Counted from the first letter of the stretch, positions 49,001 to 61,233 are shown. The stretch is DNA of 64,000 bases from Actinobacteria bacterium Ga0077560 (GCA_001464275.1 LNFL01000139.1:1-64000); one strand, 5' to 3'. Notes: generated from the letters alone by a model not told the origin. Program-made: numbers and translations.

Positions 49001-49039
49001 CACCTGAAGACCCGGCGGGCTTCAGGAGATCTTCAGGTG
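49001..49039. promoter_or_regulatory. Response-regulator-type operator with direct and inverted CTTCAGG repeats
   Basis: CTTCAGG occurs twice in direct orientation 11 bases apart (49020 and 49031), the spacing expected for OmpR/PhoB-type dimers, and a third inverted copy CCTGAAG is at 49003-49009. CACCTGAAGA (49001-49010) and TCTTCAGGTG (49030-49039) form a perfect inverted repeat. It lies between the secreted protein gene and the response regulator. Confidence 0.5.
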
Positions 49040-49058
49040 TGCCGACAATGCTCGGGCC

Positions 49059-49703
49059 ATGGAACCGAGCATCCTCGTCGTGGACGACGAACCCGCCATC
49101 CGCGACGCCATCCGCGAGGCGCTGCGCGGCCGCGACATCGACGCGCTGCTCGCCCGGGCACGGCCCGACCTGGCGATCCTGGACGTCATGCTCCCGGGTG
49201 CCAACGGCTTCCAGCTCGCCCGGCGCGTGCGCGGGCACGCCGACATCCCGGTCATCTTCCTCACGGCGCGCGACGACCCCGCCTCGCGCCTGCGCGGCTT
49301 CGGCGAGGGCGCGGACGACTACGTGGTGAAGCCGTTCCTCCTGGAGGAGCTGGTGGCCCGCGTCGTGGCGCTGCTGCGGCGATCCGGGCGGCTCACCGGC
49401 GGCGCCATCCAGGTGGACGACCTGATGGTGGACGAGGGCGCCGGCGTCGCCGCCCGCGACGGGCGACCCATCGAGCTCACCGCAACGGAGTTCCGCCTGC
49501 TGGTCCAGCTCGCACGGGGGCGCGGCCGCGTGATCAGCAAGACCCAGCTGCTCACCCAGGTGTGGGGGTACGACCAGTTCGACCCGAACCTGGTGGAGGT
49601 GCACGTGAGCTCGCTCCGGCGCAAGACCGAGGCCGGCGGGATGCGCCGGCTCATCCACACGGTCCGCGGCATGGGCTACGCCCTGCGGCCGGTGGACGGG
49701 TGA
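49059..49703 (+). CDS. OmpR-family response regulator with shortened receiver
   Basis: The receiver begins SILVVDDEPAIRDAIREALRG and has the phosphorylation site DLAILDVMLPGANGF plus IPVIFLTARDD and VVKPF (Lys). Between ALRG and ARPDLAIL only about 12 residues occur where about 22-26 are usual, so roughly 10 residues of beta2/alpha2 are missing in frame. The winged-helix domain is full (ELTATEFRLLVQLARGRGRVISKTQLLTQVWGYD; VEVHVSSLRRKTEAGG; HTVRGMGYAL). Whether the receiver folds is doubtful. Confidence 0.85.
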   Translation: MEPSILVVDDEPAIRDAIREALRGRDIDALLARARPDLAILDVMLPGANGFQLARRVRGHADIPVIFLTARDDPASRLRGFGEGADDYVVKPFLLEELVARVVALLRRSGRLTGGAIQVDDLMVDEGAGVAARDGRPIELTATEFRLLVQLARGRGRVISKTQLLTQVWGYDQFDPNLVEVHVSSLRRKTEAGGMRRLIHTVRGMGYALRPVDG

Positions 49704-51157
49704 CCGAGGCCCCGCTCAGGACCCGCGGCCTGCGGCGCCGGGTCGTGGGCACCGCCCTGGCGCTCACCGGCGTGTCGATGGCGGCGGTGGCCGTGGTCCT
49801 GATGCTGACCCTGGGCGACCGCCTGCGGGACGGCATCCGGGCCGACCTGGAGGACCGGGCGCAGACCGCGATGGTCCTCGACGGGAGCATCCCCGCCCGG
49901 GAGATCCTGCGGCGCGTCGCCGGTGACGGCGTCTCCGCCCGCATCGACCCGACGGGACCGGTCCGGATGCCGGAGCCGGGGATCGGCGAGACCCCCGCGC
50001 CGGTCCCCCAGGGCACGATCATCGTCGATGCGACGGGCGTCGAGGCCGCCGTGCCCACCGCCCCGGGCGGCCCGGCGCAGGGCATCACGGTGGTGGGTGC
50101 CGTCACCCCCACCACCTCCGACGACGGGGACGGGCGCATCCGGGTGCGGCAGGTCCTGCCGGCCAGCGGCGACACGCTCACGTTGTCGGCGTCGACGTCG
50201 CTGGTGGGGACCGCGACCACCGACGTGCTGCGGATCCTCGCGATGGTGGGCCTCGCGGTGATGGCCCTGGGGGCCCTGGTGATGTCCCGGCTGGTGGGGC
50301 TCACGCTGGCGCCCCTGGACGGCATGACGCGCCTGGCCACCTCCATCGCCCGGGGCGAGCGCGGCCGGCGGCTGCGGCCGGACCGCACCGACACCGAGAT
50401 GGGGCGTGCCGCGCAGGCGTTCGACGGGATGCTCGACGCGCTGGAGTCGGCCGTCGCCGACGCCGAGGCGGCCGAGGGCCGCCTGCGCCGGTTCCTCGCC
50501 GACGCGTCCCACGAGCTGCGCACCCCCCTGGCGACCATGGCGGCCACGGCCGAGACGCTGCTGCGCGCCGACCACGACCGCGAGCGCGTGGAGGAGCTGA
50601 GCGTGCGGCTGGTGCGCGAGAGCCGGCGGGCGGCCCGGCTGGTGGAGGACCTCACCACCGCGGCCCGGCTGGACGACGGCACCGCGGCCGCCGCGCTGCG
50701 CAGCATGCCGGTGGACCTGGGCGCACTGGCGGCCGAGGCCGTCACCCGCGCGGAGGGGCACCTGGGCCGGTCCGTCGCCGTCACCGCGCCGTCACCGGCC
50801 GTGGTCGTGACCGCCGACCACGAGCGGATCCTGCAGGTGCTGGCCAACCTGCTGGAGAACGCGAGCCGGTGGAGCCCGGACGCCCCGGTCAGCATCACCG
50901 TCCTGCGGGACGGCGCGACCGGGGTGCTGCACGTGGACGACCACGGGCCCGGCGTTCCGGAGCCCGAGCGGGAGCGGATCTTCGAGCGCCTGGTGCGCCT
51001 GCAGGACGACCGGGCCCGGGACTCCGGCGGATCGGGGCTGGGCCTGGCGATCAGCCGTGAGCTGGCCCGCGCGCACGGCGGGGAGCTGGTGTGCGGGGAT
51101 GGTCCGCACGGAGCGCGATTCACCCTCACGCTGCCGCTGGCACCGGAGGCCGGATAG
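49700..51157 (+). CDS. Sensor histidine kinase
   Basis: The kinase has 485 residues, two transmembrane helices ([39 protein letters not shown]) with a sensor domain of about 150 residues between, HAMP ([28 protein letters not shown]), HisKA H-box ([24 protein letters not shown]), N-box ([12 protein letters not shown]), G1 ([23 protein letters not shown]) and G2 ([13 protein letters not shown]). GTG 49700 overlaps the regulator stop. It phosphorylates the adjacent response regulator; the signal is unknown. Confidence 0.93.
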   Translation: MTEAPLRTRGLRRRVVGTALALTGVSMAAVAVVLMLTLGDRLRDGIRADLEDRAQTAMVLDGSIPAREILRRVAGDGVSARIDPTGPVRMPEPGIGETPAPVPQGTIIVDATGVEAAVPTAPGGPAQGITVVGAVTPTTSDDGDGRIRVRQVLPASGDTLTLSASTSLVGTATTDVLRILAMVGLAVMALGALVMSRLVGLTLAPLDGMTRLATSIARGERGRRLRPDRTDTEMGRAAQAFDGMLDALESAVADAEAAEGRLRRFLADASHELRTPLATMAATAETLLRADHDRERVEELSVRLVRESRRAARLVEDLTTAARLDDGTAAAALRSMPVDLGALAAEAVTRAEGHLGRSVAVTAPSPAVVVTADHERILQVLANLLENASRWSPDAPVSITVLRDGATGVLHVDDHGPGVPEPERERIFERLVRLQDDRARDSGGSGLGLAISRELARAHGGELVCGDGPHGARFTLTLPLAPEAG

Positions 51158-51170
51158 CCGGGACCGCTGC

Positions 51171-51176
51171 TACGGT
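51171..51176 (+). promoter_or_regulatory. -10 box TACGGT before glycine riboswitch
   Basis: TACGGT fits TAnnnT and lies about 20 bases before the first riboswitch aptamer. Confidence 0.4.
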
Positions 51177-51189
51177 TCCGTCACCGATC

Positions 51190-51362
51190 GCCCGCTGTGG
51201 GAGAGCCCGGCCACGAGCCGGCGCCGAAGGAGCAACCGCCCCGGAATCTCTCAGGCAAACGGACCGTGGTGGGCGCGGTGGCGCTGGAGAGTGGATGCTC
51301 AGACATCCCGCCGATGGGGAAAGCCCGGGTCACCGGGGGTAACTCTCAGGCACCGGGACAGC
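51190..51362 (+). ncRNA. Tandem glycine riboswitch
   Basis: Two aptamers of the gcvT class are seen. The first contains GGGAGAG, GCCGAAGGAGCAA and AATCTCTCAGGCAAA with GGACCG; the second contains GGAGAG, GCCGATGGGGAAA and AACTCTCAGGCACC with GGACAG. The tandem form binds two glycines. It lies 42 bases before the gcvP start codon, so it should turn on glycine cleavage when glycine is plentiful. No clear intrinsic terminator is seen between, so control may be at translation. Confidence 0.92.
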
Positions 51363-51404
51363 GGGGGCGAGCGTGATCCGCCTGCCGTCAGACCGGGAGT
51401 CCCC

Positions 51405-54257
<2,853 letters not shown>

Positions 54258-54262
54258 CGCAC

Positions 54263-54299
54263 CGGTGAACGGCGGGGCGCCGTGCCCCGCCGTTCACCG
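54263..54299. terminator. Bidirectional terminator, 16-bp perfect stem
   Basis: CGGTGAACGGCGGGGC pairs with GCCCCGCCGTTCACCG around GCCGT, between gcvP (+) and the convergent secreted-protein gene. Confidence 0.75.
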
Positions 54300-54306
54300 C
54301 GTCGGA

Positions 54307-55625
54307 TCAGGGGCAGCGCACGATCGCGTCGCCCGGCGTGAACTCCTGGAACCGCAGGCCGGCGTCCTCGGTGCCCACCTGCACACCCGTGCCGTCGGGG
54401 GCGAACGCCGGGGGCGGGCCCTCGCGGAAGAAGCCGTCCTGGCCCTGGCCGCGCCAGTTGTTCCTGGAGCGGTCGCCCGCGAGCCGGCTGGCGCCGCCGG
54501 CCGCCGCGCCCTCCGCGCGGGCCCACGCCAGGTAGGCGATCCCCGTGCGGCCCAGCACGCCCGCGGCCGCCAGGCGCAGCGCCTTGGTCTCGTCGCCGCC
54601 GGTGCCGATCTCGGTGGCCTCGGTGAACAGGCCGTCGGTGCCCTGGGCGGTGGCGCCCTTCACCAGCACCCTCGGCGTGCCGGGCTCCACCCACCCCGCC
54701 ACGATGCTGCCCTCGCAGGCGACGCCCACGCGCGGCGCGCCCGATCCCGGCGGGCGGCCGATGCGCCGCGCGATCCGCCAGCCGGCATCGCCGCGCAGGC
54801 GCACGCTCACGCCCACCCCGTTGCCGTTGGTGGCCCACCCCACCGCGGACTCCCCGGTGGCGCCCACGTCCACGCTCAGCGGGCCGGTGGCGTCCCCGGC
54901 GGGCACGCGCAGCGGCCTCGCGGGCCACGCGCGGTCGCGCGGGCCCAGCGTGGCGGCGTTCACCTTCGAGCCCTGGCGCCACGCGATGACCGCGTGCCCG
55001 CCGGATCCCAGCGACCAGCCGGTGCTCGGGGCACTGCCGCGCGGGGTGCGCTGGGCACCGACGACGGCCCATTTCCCGGTCGCGGGCCGGTGGCAAGCAC
55101 CTGCAGCGAGCAGCCTCCGCCACCGCACGACAGGATCCCGATGCGGGCGCGCCGGTCGGCGCCGATGGCCACCTTGATGGCATCGTCGGCGTTGCCGTTG
55201 CGCAGCCCCGGGACCTTGCCGCCGGTGTCGACCGGCGCGCTCCAGCTGCCGCCGAACCGCACGGCGGCGTTGAGCCGCCCGCCGACGGCGCCCCACACGG
55301 CGACCGCGTCACCGCGGCCGTTGCGGGCCACCAGGGGACCGAAGTCCACCCTGCCGGCGGGTCCCAGGCGCACCGGGGCACCCCACGTGGGGCCCGTGCC
55401 GGATCGCTCGATGACCGCCGGGACGCGGCCGGTGGGGGTGTCGGCCCCCAGGCCCGCCGTTGCCGCGAAGCCGTTGCCGGCCGCGACGTCCTCCACGGTG
55501 AACTCCCCGGCGGCGGGGAGGGCCTGCGTCGCGGTGCGCGACCATTCCGGCGGGACGGCCCCCGCCACGGGCGCGGCGGCCAAGAGCGCCGCGGCGGCGA
55601 GCGCCGCCCGTCTGGTGTTCGTCAT
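54307..55625 (-). pseudogene. Secreted beta-propeller-like protein, frame broken
   Basis: From ATG 55625 there is a signal peptide (TRRAALAAAALLAAAPVAGA) and then repeated segments of the type VEDVAAGNGFAATAGL, GDAVAVWGAVGGRLNAAVRFGGSWSAPVDTGG, typical of exported propeller-like proteins. Near 55090, after CSLQVLATGPR, the frame changes; the continuation (ATGKWAVVGAQR, SGGHAVIAWRQGSKVNAATLGP, and more repeats) runs to 54307. The repeat pattern suggests a short loss at the junction. Confidence 0.68.
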
Positions 55626-55675
55626 GTTGGGCACCCCATTCCTCACACCGGTATCGACTGGAACGGGACGCTACA

Positions 55676-56191
55676 TCAGGTCTCCTCGGCGTAACCGTGA
55701 ACCCGGGCGAGCTCGTCCGCGATGCCCTGGGCCCATGCGTCCACGGCGGGCCAGTCTCGGAAGTCGCCCTCCGCCGCGTGCACGGCGGTCATGAGCGCCC
55801 GCTCCACGAAGCCCAGGCGGTGCCGTTCCAGGCGCCCCGGGAACACCCGGTGGTCCAGCGCGCGGAGCCGCCCCGGCAGGTCGCCCAGGTCGACGGCCGC
55901 GTCGCCGGCCGGCAGCGGCGGGTCGCCCACGGGTCCGCTGCTGAACATCCACACCGGGCGCGCCCGCAGCGCGTCGGCGTGCAGCTCCGCCCAGTCGGTG
56001 GCCTCCGGCATCCAGTGCCCGGTGTAGACGGCGCTGCCCAGCACCACCGCGCCGAACCGGGCCGGGGGCGGCGCCGCCCCCGCCCGGAACACGCCCGCCT
56101 CGATGCCCCGCGAGCGCAGCACGTCCGCGATGGCCTCACCGATCCCGACGGTGGAGCCGTGCTTGCTGGCCACCACCACCAGCACCCGCAT
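55676..56191 (-). CDS. Flavodoxin domain protein (protoporphyrinogen-oxidase-like fold)
   Basis: ATG 56191 follows AGGAGCG; an upstream in-frame start would add eight residues. The 171-residue protein has the FMN-phosphate loop VVASKHGSTVGIGEAIADVLRSRG, and GAVVLGSAVYTGHWMPEATDW and MFSSGPVGD as ring-contact loops. It resembles HemG-like and actinobacterial flavodoxins. It may supply electrons in a redox process; the partner is unknown. Confidence 0.83.
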   Translation of the reverse strand: MRVLVVVASKHGSTVGIGEAIADVLRSRGIEAGVFRAGAAPPPARFGAVVLGSAVYTGHWMPEATDWAELHADALRARPVWMFSSGPVGDPPLPAGDAAVDLGDLPGRLRALDHRVFPGRLERHRLGFVERALMTAVHAAEGDFRDWPAVDAWAQGIADELARVHGYAEET

Positions 56192-56202
56192 CCGGGGCGC
56201 TC

Positions 56203-56514
56203 CTACCTCGGCCACGGCCTGCGCCCGTCCGGGCGGTCGGGCACCGACTCACGGGGCACGGGAGGGGTGGCCGCCGGCAGCTCCGGCGCGGCGGCGCCGT
56301 GGTGCAGGTGCGCCGCCCAGCCGGCCCGCACCTCGGGGTCGTCCACCAGGGCGAGGATGCGCCGTTCGGCGTGCTCCTCGGCGTCGCGCAGCTCCCGCAC
56401 CAGGCGACGGCGCGCCCGGCCGCCCGCCGGCGCGCGCCGATGCTCCTCGCGCAGATGGCGGAACCGTCCGACCAGCTCATCCAGCTCATGGCGTGGGTCG
56501 ATCTGTGCCGTCAT
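56203..56514 (-). CDS. Hypothetical charged helical protein (103 aa)
   Basis: ATG 56514 has GGGAGGGG 3-4 bases upstream. The first 70 residues form a highly charged helix (RHELDELVGRFRHLREEHRR; LVRELRDAEEHAERRILALVDDPEVRAGW), the rest is Pro-rich. No known domain. It lies 11 bases before the flavodoxin gene and is probably co-transcribed. Confidence 0.58.
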   Translation of the reverse strand: MTAQIDPRHELDELVGRFRHLREEHRRAPAGGRARRRLVRELRDAEEHAERRILALVDDPEVRAGWAAHLHHGAAAPELPAATPPVPRESVPDRPDGRRPWPR

Positions 56515-56631
56515 GGCCCCTCCCCTCGATGCGTCCTCCACAAGGATGCCCTGTTCGGGCCGCCGGGGCATCCGCGACGGCCCGCATCGCACGGGTACCA
56601 TCGCAAGAACCGACCGGCGGAGGGGACCAGC

Positions 56632-57030
56632 ATGGCAAACGCGTTCCGGGTGAGCATCGACATCGACGCGCCGCCGGAGGCGGTGTGGGAGGTGCTGGGC
56701 GCGCCCGACGGGGTGATCCGCTGGTATCCCCTGTACGTGGGCTGCGTCACCGAGGGCGATGTGCGCACGCTCACCCGCGCCGACGGCACGGTCGTGGTGG
56801 AGCGTCTGCTGGAGCGTGACGAGCCCCGCCGGTACTACAGCTACAGCGTGGTGTCCGGCGTGCCTCTGAAATCGCACCGGGCCAGCTTCGAGGTGGTGGC
56901 GCGGGGCGAGGGCAGCACCGTGCTGTGGAACACCGAGGGCGAGCCGCTGGAGGAGGGCGCCGACCTGGAGGCGCGCCTGGCCGCCCGCCAGCACGACGCG
57001 CTGGAGGGCCTGAAGGCCCTGTTCGTCTAG
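56632..57030 (+). CDS. SRPBCC family protein
   Basis: ATG 56632 has GGAGGGG 8 bases upstream. The 132-residue protein has the fold pattern of polyketide-cyclase/Bet v1-like START proteins (RVSIDIDAPPEAVWEVLGAPDGVIRWYP; TVLWNTEGEPLEEGADLEARLAARQHDALEGLKALF), with a hydrophobic ligand cavity. The ligand is unknown. The stop overlaps the convergent channel gene by four bases. Confidence 0.8.
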   Translation: MANAFRVSIDIDAPPEAVWEVLGAPDGVIRWYPLYVGCVTEGDVRTLTRADGTVVVERLLERDEPRRYYSYSVVSGVPLKSHRASFEVVARGEGSTVLWNTEGEPLEEGADLEARLAARQHDALEGLKALFV

Positions 57031-57713
57031 GAGATCGCCCGGCGGGCCATCTCGCGGCCAGAGAGCTCGTACGGTGAGACCACCGAGTTGGCGCCCGCGC
57101 GCATGAGTTTGGGCACCGACTCCGGGTCGGCCGCTCGGGCCACGATGGTGAGGTCCGCGTTGAGCCCCCGCGCCGTGAGCGCGATGAAGACGTTCACGGC
57201 GTCGCTGTCCACCGCGCAGACAAGGCCCTTGGCGCGGTCGATGCCGGCCTTCACCAGGACACGGTCGTGGGTGGGGTCGTCCATCACGTATGGGATCCCC
57301 AGCTCCTCGAGCTCCTCGACGTAGCGCTCGTCGATCTCGGCGACCACGAAGGGCGTGCCCTCGCGGGTGAGCTCGTCCGCGACGGCACGGCCCACGCGCC
57401 CAAACCCGCAGATGACGTAGTGGTCGCTCATGCGGTCGATCATCCTGGTCGTCCTCCGTTCACGGTGCAGGCGGCCCACCTCGCCGGAGGCCAGCATGTC
57501 GGCCGCGACGCCCGCGGTGGAGGCGACGCCCACCACGAGCAGCACGATGAGCGAGATCGAGAAGAGCTCGGCGATGTGGCCCACCGGCTCGGTGTCACGG
57601 AACCCGACCCCGCCGATGGTGAGGAACGTCCAGTAGAGGGCGTCCAGCGGGTCGGCGTCGTCCACGAGCGCCGTGTACCCCACCACCCCGTAGATGATGG
57701 TCCCGATGAGCAT
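57027..57713 (-). CDS. Potassium channel-like protein with TrkA-N domain
   Basis: A pore region is visible: helix IGTIIYGVVGYTALV, filter TIGGVGFRD (compare TVGYG/F), helix LFSISLIVLLVVGVASTAGVAADML. The cytoplasmic RCK/TrkA-N domain has YVICGFGRVGRAVADELTREG and binds NAD(H). ATG 57713 lies inside the first helix; the frame remains open upstream (SLSLLLRRFRIP) to a TAG without any ATG/GTG, although a GAGGAGG sits there, so the true N-terminus may be lost or may use a rare start. Confidence 0.75.
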   Translation of the reverse strand: MLIGTIIYGVVGYTALVDDADPLDALYWTFLTIGGVGFRDTEPVGHIAELFSISLIVLLVVGVASTAGVAADMLASGEVGRLHRERRTTRMIDRMSDHYVICGFGRVGRAVADELTREGTPFVVAEIDERYVEELEELGIPYVMDDPTHDRVLVKAGIDRAKGLVCAVDSDAVNVFIALTARGLNADLTIVARAADPESVPKLMRAGANSVVSPYELSGREMARRAIS

Positions 57714-57776
57714 CCCCGCGGGGATGCGGAAGCGCCTGAGCAGGAGGGAGAGCGATGCGGGTCCCTCCTCGGGCCG

Positions 57777-59186
57777 CTACCCGGCCAGCCGGTTGACGCC
57801 GTCGAACGCGGCGGTCTTGTAGCACTCGGCGAGCGTCGGGTAATTGAACACGGAGTTCACGAAGTAGTCGATGGTGCCCCCCAGGGTGAGCACCGCCTGG
57901 CCGATGTGCACCAGCTCGGTGGCCCCCTCGCCCAGGATGTGGACGCCCAGCAGGGCGCGCGTGTCCCGGTGGAAGATGAGCTTGAGGATGCCGGTGGTGT
58001 CCCCGGCGATCATCCCACGCGCGATCTCCCGGTAGCGGGCCTTGCCCACCTCGTACGGGATGCCGGCGGAGGTGAGCTCCTCCTCGGTGCGGCCCACCAT
58101 CGAGATCTCCGGGATGGCGTAGATCCCGTACGGCAGCACGTCGTGCACCATCGGCGTGGTGATGCCGAAGGCGTGGCAGGCGGCCAGCCGGCCCTGCTCC
58201 ATGCTGGTGGACGCCAGGCTCGGGAAGCCGATCACGTCGCCCACCGCGTAGACGTGCGGGGCCTGGGTCTGGAAGTGCTCGTTCACGCTCAGCAGCCCGC
58301 GCTCGCCGGCGGTGATCCCCGCGGCCTCCAGGTTCAGCGACCCGGTCGCCCCCGTGCGGCCGATGGAGTAGAGCACGCACTCGGCGAGCACCTCCTTGCC
58401 GCTGCCCAGCTTGATGCACACGCGCTCGCCGTTGGCGCCGTCGTGGTGCTCGATGCTGTCGACGTCCTCGCCCAGCCATGCCGTCATCCGGCGCTCGCGC
58501 AGGTGGTACATCAGCGCGTCCACGATCTCGCCGTCCACGAACGGCAGGATCCGGGGCCGGCGGTCGATCAGCGTGACCCGCACGCCCAGCGCCGCGAAGA
58601 TGCTGGCGTACTCGATGCCGATGACCCCGGCGCCGATCACCGCCATGGTGCGCGGCAGGCGGTCCAGGGTGAGCACGTCGTCGCTGGTGAGCACCCACCG
58701 GCCGTCGAACGGGATCTTCGGGTTCGTGGTGGCCGAGGTGCCGGTCGCGATGATGACGTGCGACGCGGTGACCACGCGCTCGCCCCGCCCCTCGGGATGC
58801 GTGATGCGCAGCTCGTGCGGGCCGGTGAACTCGGCGTGGCCGGTGATGATCTCCACGTCGTTGCGCATGAGGTGGCTGCGCGTGACGTCGATCTCGGCCT
58901 GCACCACCCGGTCGGCCCGGAACAGCAGGTCGTTCACGGTGATGTGCTGCTTGGCCTGGTAGGAGGCGCCGTAGTTGGCCTGCTCCCGCCACCCGCCCAG
59001 GTACATCACCGCCTCCCGCAGCGTCTTGCTGGGGATGGTGCCGGTGTTCACGCACACGCCGCCCACCACCGCCGCCCGCTCGCAGATGGCGACGCGCCGC
59101 CCGAGCTTGGCGGCCTGGATTGCCGCGTGCTTCCCGGCGGGGCCTGAGCCGATCACCAGCAGGTCGAAATCATGGACGGGGGACAC
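57777..59186 (-). CDS. sthA: Soluble pyridine nucleotide transhydrogenase
   Basis: This 469-residue flavoprotein of the disulfide-reductase family has FAD motif LLVIGSGPAGKHAAIQAAKLG, NAD motif AVIGAGVIGIEYASIFAALGV and YAVGDVIGFPSLAS. The active-site segment is GGVCVNTGTIPSKTLREA, in which the second cysteine of the redox CxxxxC is threonine, as in SthA and unlike lipoamide dehydrogenase. It equilibrates NADH and NADPH. GTG 59186 is 8 bases downstream of a TAGGAT box, so leaderless. Confidence 0.9.
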   Translation of the reverse strand: MSPVHDFDLLVIGSGPAGKHAAIQAAKLGRRVAICERAAVVGGVCVNTGTIPSKTLREAVMYLGGWREQANYGASYQAKQHITVNDLLFRADRVVQAEIDVTRSHLMRNDVEIITGHAEFTGPHELRITHPEGRGERVVTASHVIIATGTSATTNPKIPFDGRWVLTSDDVLTLDRLPRTMAVIGAGVIGIEYASIFAALGVRVTLIDRRPRILPFVDGEIVDALMYHLRERRMTAWLGEDVDSIEHHDGANGERVCIKLGSGKEVLAECVLYSIGRTGATGSLNLEAAGITAGERGLLSVNEHFQTQAPHVYAVGDVIGFPSLASTSMEQGRLAACHAFGITTPMVHDVLPYGIYAIPEISMVGRTEEELTSAGIPYEVGKARYREIARGMIAGDTTGILKLIFHRDTRALLGVHILGEGATELVHIGQAVLTLGGTIDYFVNSVFNYPTLAECYKTAAFDGVNRLAG

Positions 59187-59194
59187 CGGCAGCG

Positions 59195-59200
59195 ATCCTA
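59195..59200 (-). promoter_or_regulatory. -10 box TAGGAT, leaderless arrangement
   Basis: On the minus strand TAGGAT is separated by exactly 8 bases from GTG 59186, without an SD. Confidence 0.4.
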
Positions 59201-59332
59201 GGTGGGAGGGGTGGGGGTGCCGTACCGGCCCGGCGGCCGAGAGTTCAGCGGCGCCGTATGGCCGTCCGGCGATGAGTTCCGGGGCGCATCGCCGTCGTTC
59301 ATCCGGGGTACGACAACCGAGGGAGGTCGGCG

Positions 59333-59977
59333 ATGGCGGTACGGCTCAGCATGTCGGTGTCACTCGACGGGTACGCGGCGGGACTTGAGCAGCGCGCCGA
59401 TGCCCCGCTGGGGACCGGCGGTGAGGCGTTGCACCGGTGGGTGCTCGGCACCCGCACGTTCCGCGCCACCCACGGCGCGGGCGACGGGGGCACCACGGGT
59501 CTGGATGACGACGTGGCGCGGGAGATCGCGGACGGGATCGGCGCGAGCATCCTGGGGCGCAGGATGTTCGGCGGCGGTGACGGCGGCCCGTGGGACCCCG
59601 CCTGGCGGGGCTGGTGGGGTGACGACCCGCCGTTCCACACGCCGGTGTTCGTGCTCACCCACCACCCGCGCGAGCCGCTGGAGATGCTCGGCGGCACGAC
59701 GTTCCACTTCGTGACCGGCGGTGCCGCCGAGGCGCTGGAGCGCGCCACGGTGGCGGCCGGGGACCTCGACGTCCGCATCGGCGGCGGGGCGGCCACGGCC
59801 CGCCGGTACCTGGCGATGGGGGTCGTGGACCGGATCGACCTGCAGGTCGTGCCCGTGCTGCTGGGCGCCGGCGAGCGACTGCTGGGCGACCTGGGCGACG
59901 GGCTGCCCGCCTACCGCGTGGACGCCGTGCGGCCGTCGGACGCGGCCGTCCACTACCGGCTCCTGCGCGACGGCTGA
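59333..59977 (+). CDS. RibD-C/dihydrofolate-reductase-like protein
   Basis: ATG 59333 has GAGGGAGG 6-7 bases upstream. This 214-residue protein has the actinobacterial RibD_C pattern: VRLSMSVSLDGYAAG, ASILGRRMFGGGDGGPW, PVFVLTHHPREPLEM, VRIGGGAATARRYLAMGVVDRIDLQVVPVLLGAGERLL. It probably binds NADPH and reduces an unknown substrate; DHFR activity itself is not implied. Confidence 0.85.
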   Translation: MAVRLSMSVSLDGYAAGLEQRADAPLGTGGEALHRWVLGTRTFRATHGAGDGGTTGLDDDVAREIADGIGASILGRRMFGGGDGGPWDPAWRGWWGDDPPFHTPVFVLTHHPREPLEMLGGTTFHFVTGGAAEALERATVAAGDLDVRIGGGAATARRYLAMGVVDRIDLQVVPVLLGAGERLLGDLGDGLPAYRVDAVRPSDAAVHYRLLRDG

Positions 59978-60080
59978 CGCGGCGCGGCGTCCGCGTGAGG
60001 CGCGTTCCGCAGTTGTCCGCAGCGCGGCGGCCGGGCATCCCGGATGTGCCGTCACCCGGCCCGCGTGAGGATGCCGGACC

Positions 60081-61216
60081 ATGATCAACGTCTCCTCGCT
60101 CCTGGGCGTGCGCCAGTCGGCCTCCGACGCCCTCCGCTACGGACGCCACCGCAGCGGCGAGCACACACCCCGCTCGTCCACCGACCGCCGCCCGGTCGTG
60201 GTGTGGAACGTCACCCGCGCGTGCAACCTGGCGTGCACCCACTGCTACGCCAGCGCGAAGCGCACCCCGGCCGCCGACGAGCTCACCGGCGACGAGGCCC
60301 GGGCGTTCCTGGACGACCTGGCGCGGTACGGCGTGCCGGCCGTCCTCATCTCCGGCGGCGAGCCGCTGGCGCGACCGGACCTGCTGGACCTCATGACCTA
60401 CGGGGTCGAGCGCGGCCTGCGGTTCACGCTGTCCACCAACGGCACGCTCATCGACGACATCACGGCCCGCCGCCTGAAGACCGCGGGGCTCATCTACGCC
60501 GGCGTGTCCATCGACGGCCCCGAGGAGCTCCACGACCGGCAGCGCTGGGCCTGCGGCATCTGGGCGAGGCCGGCGTGCGGCGCGGGGTGCGGTTCACCGT
60601 GACCCCCGGCAACCACGACGGCCTGGACGAGGTGCTCGACCTGGTGGTGCGCGAGGGCATCGAGCGGTTCTGCCTCTACCACCTGGTCCCCTCAGGCCGC
60701 GGCGGGTACCTGCGGGACATCACGGCCCAGCAGCGGCGCGGGGTGCTGGCACGGGTGTTCCGGTTCGCCGAGGACCACCCCGAGGTGGAGGTCCTCACCG
60801 TCGACAACCCCTCCGACGGGCCGGCGCTGGTGCACTGGCTGGAGGAGCGCGACCCGGACCGCGCGGTGCGCTGCCGGGAGATGCTGAGCTGGAACGCCGG
60901 ATCCAAGGGCGGCCCGGGCATCGGCATCGGCTGCGTCGACGAGCGCGGCCTGGTGCACCCCGACCAGTTCTCCCGGCACCGCGTGCTGGGAGACATCCGG
61001 GAGGAGCCCTTCTCGGTGATCTGGACCGAGGCGAAGGACCCCTGGCTCGCCGAGTTGCGCTCCAGCGAGCGGCCCCTGGCCTCCGTGTGCGGCGCCTGCC
61101 CCGACCTGGCGATGTGCGGCGGCGGCAACCGCGCGCGGGCCGAGCTCGCCACCGGCGATCCGTGGGCCCTCGACCCCAGCTGCAGCCGCACGGACATCGC
61201 GGCCGTGCCGCACTAG
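60081..61216 (+). pseudogene. AhbC/NirJ-like radical SAM protein, frame broken
   Basis: ATG 60081 starts a protein whose beginning (VRQSASDALRYGRHRSGEHT; RPVVVWNVTRACNLACTHCYASAK) carries the CxxxCxxC cluster site and closely follows the AhbC/NirJ family of heme-synthesis enzymes. GVSIDGPEELHDR near 60542 should continue FRG..GAFD..AL but instead about 28-31 bases are missing and the frame changes; RHLGEAGVRRGVRFTVTPGNHDG, FCLYHLVPSGRGGYL, and a SPASM-like C-terminus (CGACPDLAMCGGGNRARAELATGD) continue to 61216. Confidence 0.82.
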
Positions 61217-61233
61217 GTCCCCGCGCCCCGAGG

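Noticed and set aside
56593-56598. GGGTAC before the SRPBCC gene at 56632
   Set aside because: No GTT-type block at 12-14 bases upstream, so not counted as SigB-like.
59306-59311. GGGTAC before the RibD-C gene at 59333
   Set aside because: No matching upstream block at the right spacing.
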